From positions 1,054,001 to 1,118,000 of the forward strand of contig OZ250151.1 in NCBI GenBank assembly GCA_965237725.1: a DNA stretch of 64,000 nt, written 5' to 3'. Shown here one piece after another: positions 25,659 to 33,766 of this stretch. Both the position numbers and the translations under genes were made by a program. This DNA comes from G965237725 sp965237725. GTDB taxonomy: Bacteria; Pseudomonadota; Gammaproteobacteria; Arenicellales; Poriferihabitantaceae. Below the pieces are notes generated by a model. That model was not told the origin of the DNA, searched no databases, and saw nothing but the letters and a program-made list of their open reading frames with translations. The stretch's first letter is position 1; each line of letters starts with the position of its first letter.

Positions 25659-25861
25659 AGGAGCCTCTGATTAGAACTGGGCAGATCAAGTTGCCACTTA
25701 AATTGGCACTGGGGAAAATGATCAAGATCCAGGCGCGAAACGCACACCCAAGCCCAATAAAACAGGTCACGGCTATTGGGAAGTTTTGCAACGCAGAAAT
25801 TGCCACGCGATAGATTGGGTTTAAACTCAAATTGACTGTTCACGTTTTAATCAGAGGTTCC
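25659..25861. mobile_element. MITE copy 3 (203 bp)
   Basis: The ends and orientation are as in the other copies, with about 20 bp extra in the centre (after CGCACACCCAAG). The left flank is TTAA (25655-25658) and the right flank CTAG (25862-25865). Both fit the YTAR consensus, but they are not a matching pair, so one side has changed or the copy arose by recombination. It lies between two minus-strand glycosyltransferase genes, 7 bp from the stop of the upstream one and 32 bp before the start of the next, and so probably split an operon. Confidence 0.87.
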
Positions 25862-25872
25862 CTAGATTCCCA

Positions 25873-27402
25873 TTACCCGTTGCTGGAATATATGCTCCAG
25901 ACATATACATTTTTTAACGAAAATCGCTGCACAATCCAGCGTACCCACGCCGGCATACTCGCAATTTCCAGATACCATTTCCGATTCTGGCAATTAAAGT
26001 TTTCGGGCAAAGCAAGTGCCCGGGTAAACACATAAACCGGCTGTGCCTGTTGGGCGAGAGAATCACAAGTGTTAGCGGAATTTTCAAGCCTTTGCAATTT
26101 TAGATTGTTCGCCATGTAATAATTCATTGTGAGCTTACCCCGGGTATAGGGGTCTCGTTCGTACAGATTTATCTGCAATGTGTTATGGCGCGCTTTTTCA
26201 TAAATCCATTTTTGAACTATGGCTGACTGATGGCCAGGGGTAACGGAAATGGCTACCAGCAATACTATATTGATAGCTAAATATAATAGCATCAAAAAAC
26301 GACCAGTAATATTTAAAATGCGAGACTTCAGAAATTTAGGAAAAGTCATGTGCGATACCGCCACCACACCAAACATGATCAAAATTGGAAAAAAATTTAA
26401 TAGCGAATAAATAACTCGAGTTTCCTTGTGACTCACAAAGGAATAAACGAAGATTGACGGTAATACAATCCAGACAGCGATATTTTTGAAATGAGTAATA
26501 CAGCCAATAACCATCAACAATAGTACAACAAGTCCAAATGGTGGAATAAAAACCATAACAATGGAACGTAAATAATACCACCATGGATCAACGCCAAATA
26601 TAGAGGCAATGTCCTGAACAATATTAAGCTCAAAATAATTTGCTGGGGTAAATACCCATTGTCCGTAGAACCAACTATCCAGGGCGACATTAAATAAACA
26701 GGTTAGGCTGAATCCGGCAGCCAGAGCAACCCATAACCGTATCTGCAGCCGCTGTATTAGCATCGCCCAGCATGCTATTCCTAACAAAGAAAAACCCAGG
26801 GTAAATCTTAGAAAAAATGCAAGTCCAAATAAAACCCCTGCTACCGCGGCATATCTGGTGGCCAGTGGCGTTTCTTTTTTTTCAGTAGACTTTAGGAAAA
26901 ACCATATGCCCAGACACAGAGCGCTACCAGACCAACTTTCAGAATTAAACGCCGAATGAAATGTTGGAAAAATCCAGAATAGGCAAACACTGATAAAAAG
27001 ATATTTTCGGTGATTTTCGTTTTCAAACCAGCGCAGGGCAATGCCTGTAAGCAGGAACAAAGCAGAAAACCCCAGGACCGAAGAAATTAATCTAAGAAAT
27101 AGGGTGATATCAAATGGATTGGTAACCCCAAATATGCCTAACAACTTATGCACGCCATAGACAAACATCGGTTGTATCGATGAACGAATCTGACCGTGGT
27201 ATTCCCATGGCATGTCGTTGGCATTGCTGTGGCCAAGCTTATGCCATGCGAATTCCAGCAGTTGAAAATGCCCGTCGGGATGGACGTTGCCGACATTAAA
27301 CCAGGTGGCAAGGCCATGAAAAAGAACACTGAAACCTATAACAAGGAAAATAGTTTTGTTGGAAAGCGCCAGATTCCAATAGTTTTGTCTGAAGGTTATC
27401 AC
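25873..27402 (-). CDS. GT22-like mannosyltransferase (ALG9/PIG-B family)
   Basis: The 509-residue membrane protein resembles the ALG9/PIG-B/PIG-Z family of GT-C mannosyltransferases. The first loop has VHPDGHFQLLEFAWHKLG and PWEYHGQIRSSIQPM, which matches the eukaryotic HPDEhFQ...TWEyr...RS pattern. FNSESWSGSALCLGIWFF, FFLRFTLGFSLLG and FYGQWVFTPANYFELNIVQ follow, and near residue 345 the HKE motif is VSHKETRVIYSLLNFFPIL. These enzymes use polyprenyl-phosphate mannose as donor. The start is GTG at 27402. The last about 120 residues form a soluble tail. It leads the minus-strand glycosyltransferase genes and is divergent from a ROK kinase. Confidence 0.82.
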   Translation of the reverse strand: MITFRQNYWNLALSNKTIFLVIGFSVLFHGLATWFNVGNVHPDGHFQLLEFAWHKLGHSNANDMPWEYHGQIRSSIQPMFVYGVHKLLGIFGVTNPFDITLFLRLISSVLGFSALFLLTGIALRWFENENHRKYLFISVCLFWIFPTFHSAFNSESWSGSALCLGIWFFLKSTEKKETPLATRYAAVAGVLFGLAFFLRFTLGFSLLGIACWAMLIQRLQIRLWVALAAGFSLTCLFNVALDSWFYGQWVFTPANYFELNIVQDIASIFGVDPWWYYLRSIVMVFIPPFGLVVLLLMVIGCITHFKNIAVWIVLPSIFVYSFVSHKETRVIYSLLNFFPILIMFGVVAVSHMTFPKFLKSRILNITGRFLMLLYLAINIVLLVAISVTPGHQSAIVQKWIYEKARHNTLQINLYERDPYTRGKLTMNYYMANNLKLQRLENSANTCDSLAQQAQPVYVFTRALALPENFNCQNRKWYLEIASMPAWVRWIVQRFSLKNVYVWSIYSSNG

Positions 27403-27614
27403 TAGTGACAGTTTAGTTAAGCAGGATATTAGAGGGGTGATGCAGATTCTAAAATCCGAATTTACACCAAAAATTTGAATAACTTTGTTAGTTCACAATT
27501 TATTAATGATCCTGAAAATCATCACATGTTGACTTGAAAGATGGGAAAATTTTTCGACTGGCTCTCAATATTCGAGGTAATATTAATGAATCAAAAACAA
27601 GTTTAACCTGTTTT

Positions 27615-28529
27615 ATGCGCAATCAAAAGCTTTGGGGAATTGATCTTGGTGGCACCAAAATAGAAGGTGTGGTTCTCAAATCCCGTGAACAGCCAGATAC
27701 CCTATTCAGAAAACGCATTGCCACTGAAGGTGATCGAGGATATGACCACGTCCTTAAACAAATCCAGACACTCATAGAAAGCATGGGTGTCGAAGTGAAC
27801 GACCAGCCTCAATCAATTGGTTTTGGGACCCCAGGAACCATAGATGTCAGCAGCGGATTGCTTCGGGGAAGCAACTCTCAACACCTTAACAATAAACCAC
27901 TGGACAAAGACCTGAACAGAATTTTGGGGATTCCGGTTGTGGTGGAAAACGACGCTAATTGCTTCGCTTTGGCAGAGACGCAATTGGGATGTGTTTCAAC
28001 CCTCGATCCCCAGGCCAATTCAGTTTTCGGAATAATAATGGGAACTGGCGTTGGAGGTGGGCTAGTGCTTAATAATAAACTGGTCACTGGGAAAAATCGT
28101 ATCGCAGGAGAATGGGGCCATACTTTTCTCGATGGAAGTGGCGGGAACTGTTATTGTGGCAAATCGGGATGCGTTGAAACCATCATATCCGGCCCTGCCC
28201 TTGAAAAATACTATGCCAATATTTCGGGCACTCACCAACCTCTAACAATAATCGAAGCCATGGCCAATGCCGGGGATAACCATGCCCAGGACACAATCAA
28301 TAGACTGATAACATTCTTCGGTAAGAGTGTGGCCAACGTTATCAATATTATTGACCCGGACGTAATCGTCGTCGGCGGGGGCGTTGGTAATATCGCGGAT
28401 CTTTATACGCGGGGAACTACGGAAGTCACAAAAAATATTTTCTCGCCGACAATGTTAACTAAAATTGTAAAGCCAAAGTTGGGAGACAGCGCTGGCGTTT
28501 ATGGCGCTGCATTCAAATCGGCTATTTAA
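27615..28529 (+). CDS. ROK family sugar kinase
   Basis: The protein, 304 residues from the ATG at 27615, is a ROK-family kinase (glucokinase, fructokinase or N-acetylhexosamine kinase). It shows the ATP loop WGIDLGGTKIEG, FGTPGTID, VENDANCFALAE with the catalytic Asp, IIMGTGVGGGLV, GEWGHT, and the zinc-binding CYCGKSGCVET. It has no DNA-binding domain, so it is an enzyme rather than a repressor. A longer in-frame start at 27534 is less likely, because residues before MRNQKLWGID do not belong to the fold. It probably feeds hexose phosphate to the surrounding sugar pathway. It overlaps the convergent GT2 gene by 8 bp. Confidence 0.92.
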   Translation: MRNQKLWGIDLGGTKIEGVVLKSREQPDTLFRKRIATEGDRGYDHVLKQIQTLIESMGVEVNDQPQSIGFGTPGTIDVSSGLLRGSNSQHLNNKPLDKDLNRILGIPVVVENDANCFALAETQLGCVSTLDPQANSVFGIIMGTGVGGGLVLNNKLVTGKNRIAGEWGHTFLDGSGGNCYCGKSGCVETIISGPALEKYYANISGTHQPLTIIEAMANAGDNHAQDTINRLITFFGKSVANVINIIDPDVIVVGGGVGNIADLYTRGTTEVTKNIFSPTMLTKIVKPKLGDSAGVYGAAFKSAI

Positions 28530-29238
28530 AAAATCCGTATCTGAAAATACACCAGATAGCCTTAACACCATCTTTCCAGTTAATTTTCTTGCCCTCGTCG
28601 TAGGTTCGCCCGTAGTAGGCAATGCCTACTTCATATAATCGTATGCCAGGGATTTTTGCGATCTTGGCAGTGACTTCTGGCTCAAACCCAAATCGGCATT
28701 CATGAAGGCTCAGGCTTTTAATTATCTCACTTCGAAATAATTTATAGCAGGTCTCCATGTCAGTCAGGTTCAAATCGTTTACCATGTTCGACAACATGGT
28801 CAGAATTCGATTACCGATGGTATGCCAGAAAAACAAAATGCGGTGAGGTTTGCCGCCCATAAATCGGGAGCCGTAAACCACATCAGCCTGACCGGCGATC
28901 ATCGGCTCTAAAAGCGAGTTGTAATCATTAGGATCGTATTCCAGATCAGCGTCCTGAATAATTAGATATTCACCCGTCGCCTGGTCGATACCCGTGTGTA
29001 ACGCTGCGCCTTTGCCGCGATTTTTATTGTGGGCAAAATATAACAATTCATGACTGTGGTTTTTTTTTATGTACGCCTGTATTGTGGTTTCGGTGTTATC
29101 GGTAGAACAATCATTCACCAGAATAATTTGTTTTTTCAAATCACCAATAAGCTCGGCTTCGAGGACGCGATCGAGAATTTTCGAAACCGTGCGTTCCTCG
29201 TTGTAAACCGGAATAATAATGGAAAGGGTTTTTGACAT
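28522..29238 (-). CDS. DPM1-like GT2 glycosyltransferase
   Basis: The 238-residue protein is a soluble or peripheral GT2 enzyme of polyprenyl-phosphate mannose/glucose synthase type: SIIIPVYNEERTVSKIL, IILVNDCSTDNTE, NRGKGAALHTGI, IQDADLEYDPNDY and VVYGSRFMGG. MVNDLNLTDMETCYKLFRSEIIKSL and FGFEPEVTAKIAK follow. It has no GtrA or other membrane part. It probably makes the lipid-linked sugar donor for GT22, GT87 and the other membrane transferases in the locus. MITE copy 4 lies 126 bp upstream of its start. Confidence 0.92.
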   Translation of the reverse strand: MSKTLSIIIPVYNEERTVSKILDRVLEAELIGDLKKQIILVNDCSTDNTETTIQAYIKKNHSHELLYFAHNKNRGKGAALHTGIDQATGEYLIIQDADLEYDPNDYNSLLEPMIAGQADVVYGSRFMGGKPHRILFFWHTIGNRILTMLSNMVNDLNLTDMETCYKLFRSEIIKSLSLHECRFGFEPEVTAKIAKIPGIRLYEVGIAYYGRTYDEGKKINWKDGVKAIWCIFRYGFFK

Positions 29239-29364
29239 GGCGGGATTATATATAAATCAATGAGAAATAGCGGGCAAAAATTATTCAAAACGTTAAGCAG
29301 TATTTTTAGTAGCGCCAGTGGTCAACGATTGCTGGTGTGGGATTAAATTCCCTTTAAATTTTAG

Positions 29365-29524
29365 GGAGCCTCTGATTAAAACTGGGCAGATCAAGTTGTG
29401 ATTCAAAATAATCAAGTTCAAGGCACGAAACGCACGTAATAGCACGGCTATTGCGAAGTTTTGCAACGCAGAAATTGATTGTTTTGAACTCAAATTGACT
29501 GTTCATGTTTTAATCAGAGGTTCC
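29365..29524. mobile_element. MITE copy 4 (160 bp, TTAG target duplication)
   Basis: The ends are GGAGCCTCTGATTAAAAC at left and GTTTTAATCAGAGGTTCC at right, with a perfect TTAG duplication (29361-29364 and 29525-29528). Two internal segments present in copies 1-3 (after AAGTTG and after AAATTG) are missing. The central hairpin CGTAATAGC-ACG-GCTATTGCG is kept with one G-T wobble. It is in the 468-bp gap between the GT2 and Lrp genes. Confidence 0.9.
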
Positions 29525-29643
29525 TTAGTTCACAGTTGCCAAATTAGGGCTCTTGCCTCTGAGTTAGTCAAAAACACCATAAATTACGTTATATGCAAAT
29601 TATTTCCTGTCTATTGCGAATTAAATATTTTGAATTAATATTA

Positions 29644-29672
29644 TTGACTTAATATGCAATATTTAATACAGT
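29644..29672 (+). promoter_or_regulatory. Candidate promoter of the Lrp-type gene with palindromic box
   Basis: TTGACT (29644-29649) and TACAGT (29667-29672) are 17 bp apart and lie 35 bp before the Lrp-type start codon. A palindrome AATAT-GCA-ATATT (29651-29663) lies in the spacer, and the surroundings are very AT-rich, as expected for Lrp-family autoregulation. This is pattern matching only. Confidence 0.35.
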
Positions 29673-29706
29673 AGCCTTCGTTTTCTACATCCCAGGGTCT
29701 AATCAG

Positions 29707-30228
29707 ATGGCCAAACTAAAAACCCTAGATCCCCAGCAAACCACCGCCCCAAAAATGCTGGGGAAATCATCTTCATCGGATGAACTCAATCGTGAAATTA
29801 TTCGATTACTACAAACCGATGGTCGCTTGCCGTTCAACGACATTGCCAACACACTGGCTGTTTCAGAAGGCACCATTAGAAATCGGGTTCAATGGATGAA
29901 AGAAGCTGGAGAACTAAAAATTGTTGCTCTGGCTGACCCCATGGCAATCAGATACAAAGCTGATGCCATGATGGGTATCAAGGTTTCAAACCTTTCCAGC
30001 CCCCGCAAAGTCGCCCAACGCCTGTCTGAGTTTCCCGAAGTGGTTTATGTGGTTTGGGTTTCAGGTCGATTCGATTTGCTGGTTGAAGTGGTATGCGAAA
30101 CCGACAAAGCGTTTCAGGGGTTTCTGGACGACCACTGTTTCGAAAACCAGGACATCGATCAGTTTGAAGTGATGAGCACAATCGACATGTTTAAAAACCA
30201 ATTCTTGCTTAAACGCCAGGCGGTATAA
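29707..30228 (+). CDS. Lrp/AsnC family transcriptional regulator
   Basis: The 173-residue protein has an N-terminal extension of about 25 residues and an AsnC-type winged helix (about 26-75: DELNREIIRLLQTDGRLPFN, then DIANTLAVSEGTIRNRVQWM). The RAM/AsnC ligand domain (about 85-165) has MGIKVSNLSSPRKVAQRLSE, VYVVWVSGRFDLLVEVVC and VMSTIDMFKNQF. Lrp-family proteins respond to amino acids or related metabolites. It lies 37 nt before the glutamine-synthetase-like gene, same strand, and so probably controls the amine-ligase/Rieske genes in response to their substrate or product. Confidence 0.93.
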   Translation: MAKLKTLDPQQTTAPKMLGKSSSSDELNREIIRLLQTDGRLPFNDIANTLAVSEGTIRNRVQWMKEAGELKIVALADPMAIRYKADAMMGIKVSNLSSPRKVAQRLSEFPEVVYVVWVSGRFDLLVEVVCETDKAFQGFLDDHCFENQDIDQFEVMSTIDMFKNQFLLKRQAV

Positions 30229-30265
30229 AAACTGACATTAATTTATTTACATAACGAGGAGAACA

Positions 30266-31690
30266 ATGAGCAATACCTACTACGAAAATTTTAAAGACGC
30301 CTTACCCGATCCAAAACGCCTGACTGCCGAAAAAAAGAAACTCGAAGATGCCGGGGTTAAGTATATATTTTCATGTTGGGTAGACATGTTCGGTTTACCA
30401 AAAACCAAACCCGTACCGATGAGTGATTTTGAATTGCTGTGTATGGGCAAAGGCCCACAGTTTGCCGTTCATTCCATTTCATTTGTGCCAGAACTGGGTC
30501 CTGCGGATTCAGATCAGGTCCCGCTGCCAGATCTCGACAGCATTGTCATCTGTCCATGGGACACAACCATCGCCTGGGTTTTTTCAGATTTATGGTGGGA
30601 AGACAAACCCTACAACCTCTGCCCACGGCAGGCTTTGAAACGTGCTATTCGCGACGCCGCGGATGCGGGTTATGTCATGTACGCCGGCATAGAACCAGAA
30701 TTCATTGCAATGCAATGGAATGAAGAGGGTCAGCCAGTGAAAGCATTTGATGATGATCCCCAACCTGGCGAAGGCCTGCGACCGCGCCGGCAGGCATTTG
30801 GTTATGATGTTGAATACTCCATGGATTCCATGGGTTTCCTCGGAGAGATGATTGATATTCTTGAGGATCTCGGATGGAATATTCATGACGTTGTGGCCGA
30901 AGGCGGTTACTCCCAGTTTGAACTGGATTTTCACTATACCGATGTATTGACCATGGCTGACCGTTACGTATTCCTGCGGGTATTACTCAAAGAGATCGCC
31001 AAGAAACACGGTATGTTCATTACTTTTATGCCAAAACCCACCACAGGAGACTGGCGTTCAGGGGCACATATGAACACCTCAGTTCATCGGATTGATAATC
31101 CTGGGGTAAATATCTACGAAGGCAAAGACGGCAACTGGAGTGAAGAGGTCTTTCACGCTCTAGGCGGCATACTCAAACACGGTAGTGCCATCACCGCCAT
31201 CGCCTGTTGCACGGTAAATTCCTATAACGGCCTGGTACCAAAAGTCGGTGGTTTTGAAGGCGGCACTTACACCTGGGCGCCTACCCACATGGCCTACGGC
31301 AAAAACAATCGTTCTGCCATGTTACGACTGCCCCAAAGTCGATTTGCCATAGAAAACCGTGCTGCGGATATGTGCATGAATGTGTATCTTGGACTGGGTA
31401 TGATGCTATCGGCGTCCGTGGAAGGACTGGTCAATAAACTTGATCCGGGCAAATCCCTGGACGAAGATTTGTATGTAATGGATGATGCAGAAAAAGCGGA
31501 GCGGGCGATTACCCCATTACCGCGTAATCTACTCGAAGCAACGGAGCATTTGGGCAAAAGTGAATTGGCAGCAAAAATGCTCGGCCCTGTGTTGTTGAAT
31601 TCATTCGTGCAATATAAAGTGGACGAATGGGAACGCTATCACCAGACCGTTACCGACTGGGAAGTAGAAGAATACTTGCGACTTTACTAA
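30266..31690 (+). CDS. Glutamine synthetase-like gamma-glutamyl ligase
   Basis: The 474-residue protein belongs to the glutamine synthetase superfamily in the GlnT/GmaS-like branch. It shows LPDLDSIVICPWDTTIAWVF, YAGIEPEFIAM, EGGYSQFELDFHYTDVLTMADRY with ATP/metal Glu residues, and ITFMPKPTTGDWRSGAHMNTSVH, where the usual second His is Asn. RFAIENRAADMCMNVYLGLG is the NPYL-type region. The ribosome site is strong (GAGGAGAACA before ATG). Relatives ligate glutamate to methylamine, isopropylamine or aniline. With an Lrp regulator before it and NTF2/Rieske genes after it, an amine-activating ligase is more likely than ammonia assimilation. Confidence 0.85.
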   Translation: MSNTYYENFKDALPDPKRLTAEKKKLEDAGVKYIFSCWVDMFGLPKTKPVPMSDFELLCMGKGPQFAVHSISFVPELGPADSDQVPLPDLDSIVICPWDTTIAWVFSDLWWEDKPYNLCPRQALKRAIRDAADAGYVMYAGIEPEFIAMQWNEEGQPVKAFDDDPQPGEGLRPRRQAFGYDVEYSMDSMGFLGEMIDILEDLGWNIHDVVAEGGYSQFELDFHYTDVLTMADRYVFLRVLLKEIAKKHGMFITFMPKPTTGDWRSGAHMNTSVHRIDNPGVNIYEGKDGNWSEEVFHALGGILKHGSAITAIACCTVNSYNGLVPKVGGFEGGTYTWAPTHMAYGKNNRSAMLRLPQSRFAIENRAADMCMNVYLGLGMMLSASVEGLVNKLDPGKSLDEDLYVMDDAEKAERAITPLPRNLLEATEHLGKSELAAKMLGPVLLNSFVQYKVDEWERYHQTVTDWEVEEYLRLY

Positions 31691-31717
31691 ATGCTTTTTG
31701 AGTCTTTGACTTGTGTT

Positions 31718-31751
31718 CAGCCTCGAAACATAAAAGTGTGTTTCGGGGCTG
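31718..31751 (+). terminator. Hairpin between the GS-like and NTF2-like genes
   Basis: CAGCCTCGAAACA pairs with TGTTTCGGGGCTG around the loop TAAAAGTG: 13 bp with one T-G wobble. No T-run follows, so it is more likely a processing or attenuation signal inside an operon than a full terminator. Confidence 0.5.
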
Positions 31752-31773
31752 GCTCGCTCTATGGAAACAATTG

Positions 31774-32139
31774 ATGTCAGCAAGGCAAAAGCTGGAAATT
31801 TACCTGGAAGGCTGGCGGCTGGGTGACGGTAATAAATGCCTGGAAGGGGCTGTAGAGAATTTTTTCTACGAAGACCCAAACACCGGACGGATTGAACGCC
31901 AGGATTTTGTGGCATTTGTAGAAGATTTTAAAGACGCGGCAGCAAATATGAATCAGGGAAAGACATCCGATCCGTTTCTAACTTACAGCGACATAGTAAT
32001 CGATGAATCAACAACCCCTTGCACAGCCTGGTGTTGGTGGCAAGCGACGGATACACCGCTACAGGGCGCCGCCCTGGTCAAGTTCGATCACAGCGGTGTT
32101 GTTCGAGAGCGGATTGCTTATTTTTCTAAACTACCCTAA
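31774..32139 (+). CDS. NTF2/SnoaL-fold small protein
   Basis: The protein, 121 residues from the ATG at 31774, has the shape of a SnoaL/NTF2-like domain. The N-terminal helix is ARQKLEIYLEGWRLGDGNKC, then FFYEDPNTGRIERQDFVAFVEDFKDAA, DPFLTYSDIVIDES, and two strands TAWCWWQATDTPLQGAALVKFDHSGVVRE. NTF2 folds are also used by the beta subunits of ring-hydroxylating Rieske dioxygenases. It sits between a GS-like ligase and a Rieske alpha subunit, so a small-subunit or carrier role is possible. Residues before 31774 overlap the hairpin and are not counted. Confidence 0.7.
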   Translation: MSARQKLEIYLEGWRLGDGNKCLEGAVENFFYEDPNTGRIERQDFVAFVEDFKDAAANMNQGKTSDPFLTYSDIVIDESTTPCTAWCWWQATDTPLQGAALVKFDHSGVVRERIAYFSKLP

Positions 32140-32166
32140 TAGTTGGATAAAATTAGAGATATGAAA

Positions 32167-33273
32167 ATGATCGACCAATTTGAAGATTTTCTGAATACTA
32201 AATCTGCGGTTAAACATGGGTTGCCGTCATTCGTTTATTCTTCGGATGCGTTTCGGGAAATTGAAAATCAGACGGTTTTCACCAATAGCTGGGTATTTGT
32301 AGGCTTCGCCCACGAACTAAAGGAAATTGGTGATGCTCAGCCAGTAAGCGTTGCCGGCAAACCAGTATTTTTAATTCGCAATGACGACAATGAAATAACC
32401 GCTTTTCATAACGTATGCCGGCATCGCTGCCTGAAGCTGATTGAATCCAGTGGTAATTGTGGGCCATTAATTCAATGCCCTTACCATTCCTGGATTTATG
32501 ATCTTAAAGGTGCGCTCAAAGCCACACCCTACTTTTCAGGTAAAGACAGAAAACCGCCACCTGGGTTTTCACTCGAAGATAATGGCCTGGTGCCGGTTCA
32601 ATGTGAAACCTGGCATGACTGGGTGTTTGTAAATATCGATGGAAATGCACAACCATTTGATGCCTTTGTAGCCCCATTGATAAAAACCTTGGGCGGGCTG
32701 GAACTGGATCAGATCAAACCCGTGGCAACCCTGGATTTTGGTGTCCTGGAAACCAACTGGAAATCGTTGATGGAAAATTTCATCGAGCCCTATCATGTGC
32801 AATTTGTGCATAAAACCACTACCAGTCAGCCCCTGACAGATCACTACACCATAATCGAAGATCATTGTCTGGGCAGTGCATGCGATATCGAAGAAAATCC
32901 GGGTAAAGACACCTCGGGTACCCTGGCGGTGACTTCGAGCTTTCTGACCTTATTTCCCAATTTTGTCATGGGCACTTATGCCCCCGATCAAATTGGAATA
33001 CATTTAAATGTCCCGATCAATGCGACCCAGACCCAGCAACGCCGAGTCATTTATTTGCATAAAAATAACAAGGCATCCACCAAAGAAATCGACAATCTTA
33101 AAAAGCTTTGGTACGATGTACATAAAGAAGATCATGGAATTTGTGAGCGTCTGCAAACCGGCCGCCAGTCCGATGTTGCGATTAACGGTGGATACCTGTC
33201 TCCACACTGGGAAGACAGTGTGAGACGATTTCAGGAACTGGTGATGAAATCTGTAACGCCTGCACTAAAATAA
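32167..33273 (+). CDS. Rieske non-heme iron oxygenase, alpha subunit
   Basis: The protein, 368 residues from the ATG at 32167, has a Rieske domain with CRHR...CPYH (Cys84, His86, Cys104, His107). Its catalytic domain has iron ligands in ENFIEPYHVQFVH (His210, His215). The bridging residue is Glu207 rather than Asp, as in the choline/carnitine/betaine oxygenase branch. The start was chosen because AGAG is 8 nt upstream; ATG at 32161 and TTG at 32143 are alternatives. No ferredoxin or reductase gene is nearby, so electrons must come from elsewhere. The substrate may be an N-alkyl or glutamylated amine, given the GS-like gene upstream. It is 27 nt after the NTF2-like gene. Confidence 0.88.
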   Translation: MIDQFEDFLNTKSAVKHGLPSFVYSSDAFREIENQTVFTNSWVFVGFAHELKEIGDAQPVSVAGKPVFLIRNDDNEITAFHNVCRHRCLKLIESSGNCGPLIQCPYHSWIYDLKGALKATPYFSGKDRKPPPGFSLEDNGLVPVQCETWHDWVFVNIDGNAQPFDAFVAPLIKTLGGLELDQIKPVATLDFGVLETNWKSLMENFIEPYHVQFVHKTTTSQPLTDHYTIIEDHCLGSACDIEENPGKDTSGTLAVTSSFLTLFPNFVMGTYAPDQIGIHLNVPINATQTQQRRVIYLHKNNKASTKEIDNLKKLWYDVHKEDHGICERLQTGRQSDVAINGGYLSPHWEDSVRRFQELVMKSVTPALK

Positions 33274-33322
33274 TCGTATCCGAGCAACGAACCTATAAAC
33301 CCGAAATTTTGTAGATAATTAA

Positions 33323-33736
33323 ATGACAAACCCAAACTTCCGAATTGACCATACCATGCTGCGCGTCAGCGACCTCGACAAAACCCTGGACTTCTACGTT
33401 CGTATCCTGGGCATGAAGGTTCTCCGCCAAAACGAGTATCCCGAAGGTAAATTTACCAATACTTTCATTGGTTATCAGGGTGAAGACGATGGCACCACCA
33501 TTGAATTGACCTATAACTGGGACCAGGGAGAACCCTATGACCGCGGCAATGCCTGGGGGCATATCGCCCTGAAAGTAGATGATGTTTATGCGGCCAGTGA
33601 ATATCTGAAAAGCGAAGGGGTCGAATTCACCAAGGAACCATCACCAATGAAAAGTGGTACCCGTATCCTGGCATTCATCAAAGATCCAGACGGCTATCCC
33701 ATCGAATTAAACGAGCCGCTATCTAAAGATAATTAG
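33323..33736 (+). CDS. gloA: Glyoxalase I (lactoylglutathione lyase)
   Basis: The 137-residue protein is a short, E. coli-type glyoxalase I that turns the glutathione-methylglyoxal hemithioacetal into S-lactoylglutathione. All four metal ligands are seen: His10 (IDHTMLRV), Glu61 (TIELTYNW), His80 (GHIALKV) and Glu128 (YPIELNE). GMKVLRQNEYPEGKFTNTFIGY and FIKDPDGYPIEL are typical. The length matches Ni-dependent enzymes rather than the long Zn forms. It may detoxify an aldehyde from the neighbouring oxidative pathway or be a general housekeeping gene. It is 49 nt after the Rieske gene. Confidence 0.95.
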   Translation: MTNPNFRIDHTMLRVSDLDKTLDFYVRILGMKVLRQNEYPEGKFTNTFIGYQGEDDGTTIELTYNWDQGEPYDRGNAWGHIALKVDDVYAASEYLKSEGVEFTKEPSPMKSGTRILAFIKDPDGYPIELNEPLSKDN

Positions 33737-33766
33737 TTTTGGATCGAGACGAAGTCAGACTCCGGC

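Noticed and set aside
25624..25830. Open frame across MITE copy 3 (similar frames in the other copies)
   Set aside because: The frame follows the repeat itself, differs between copies and has no protein-like conservation; not a gene.
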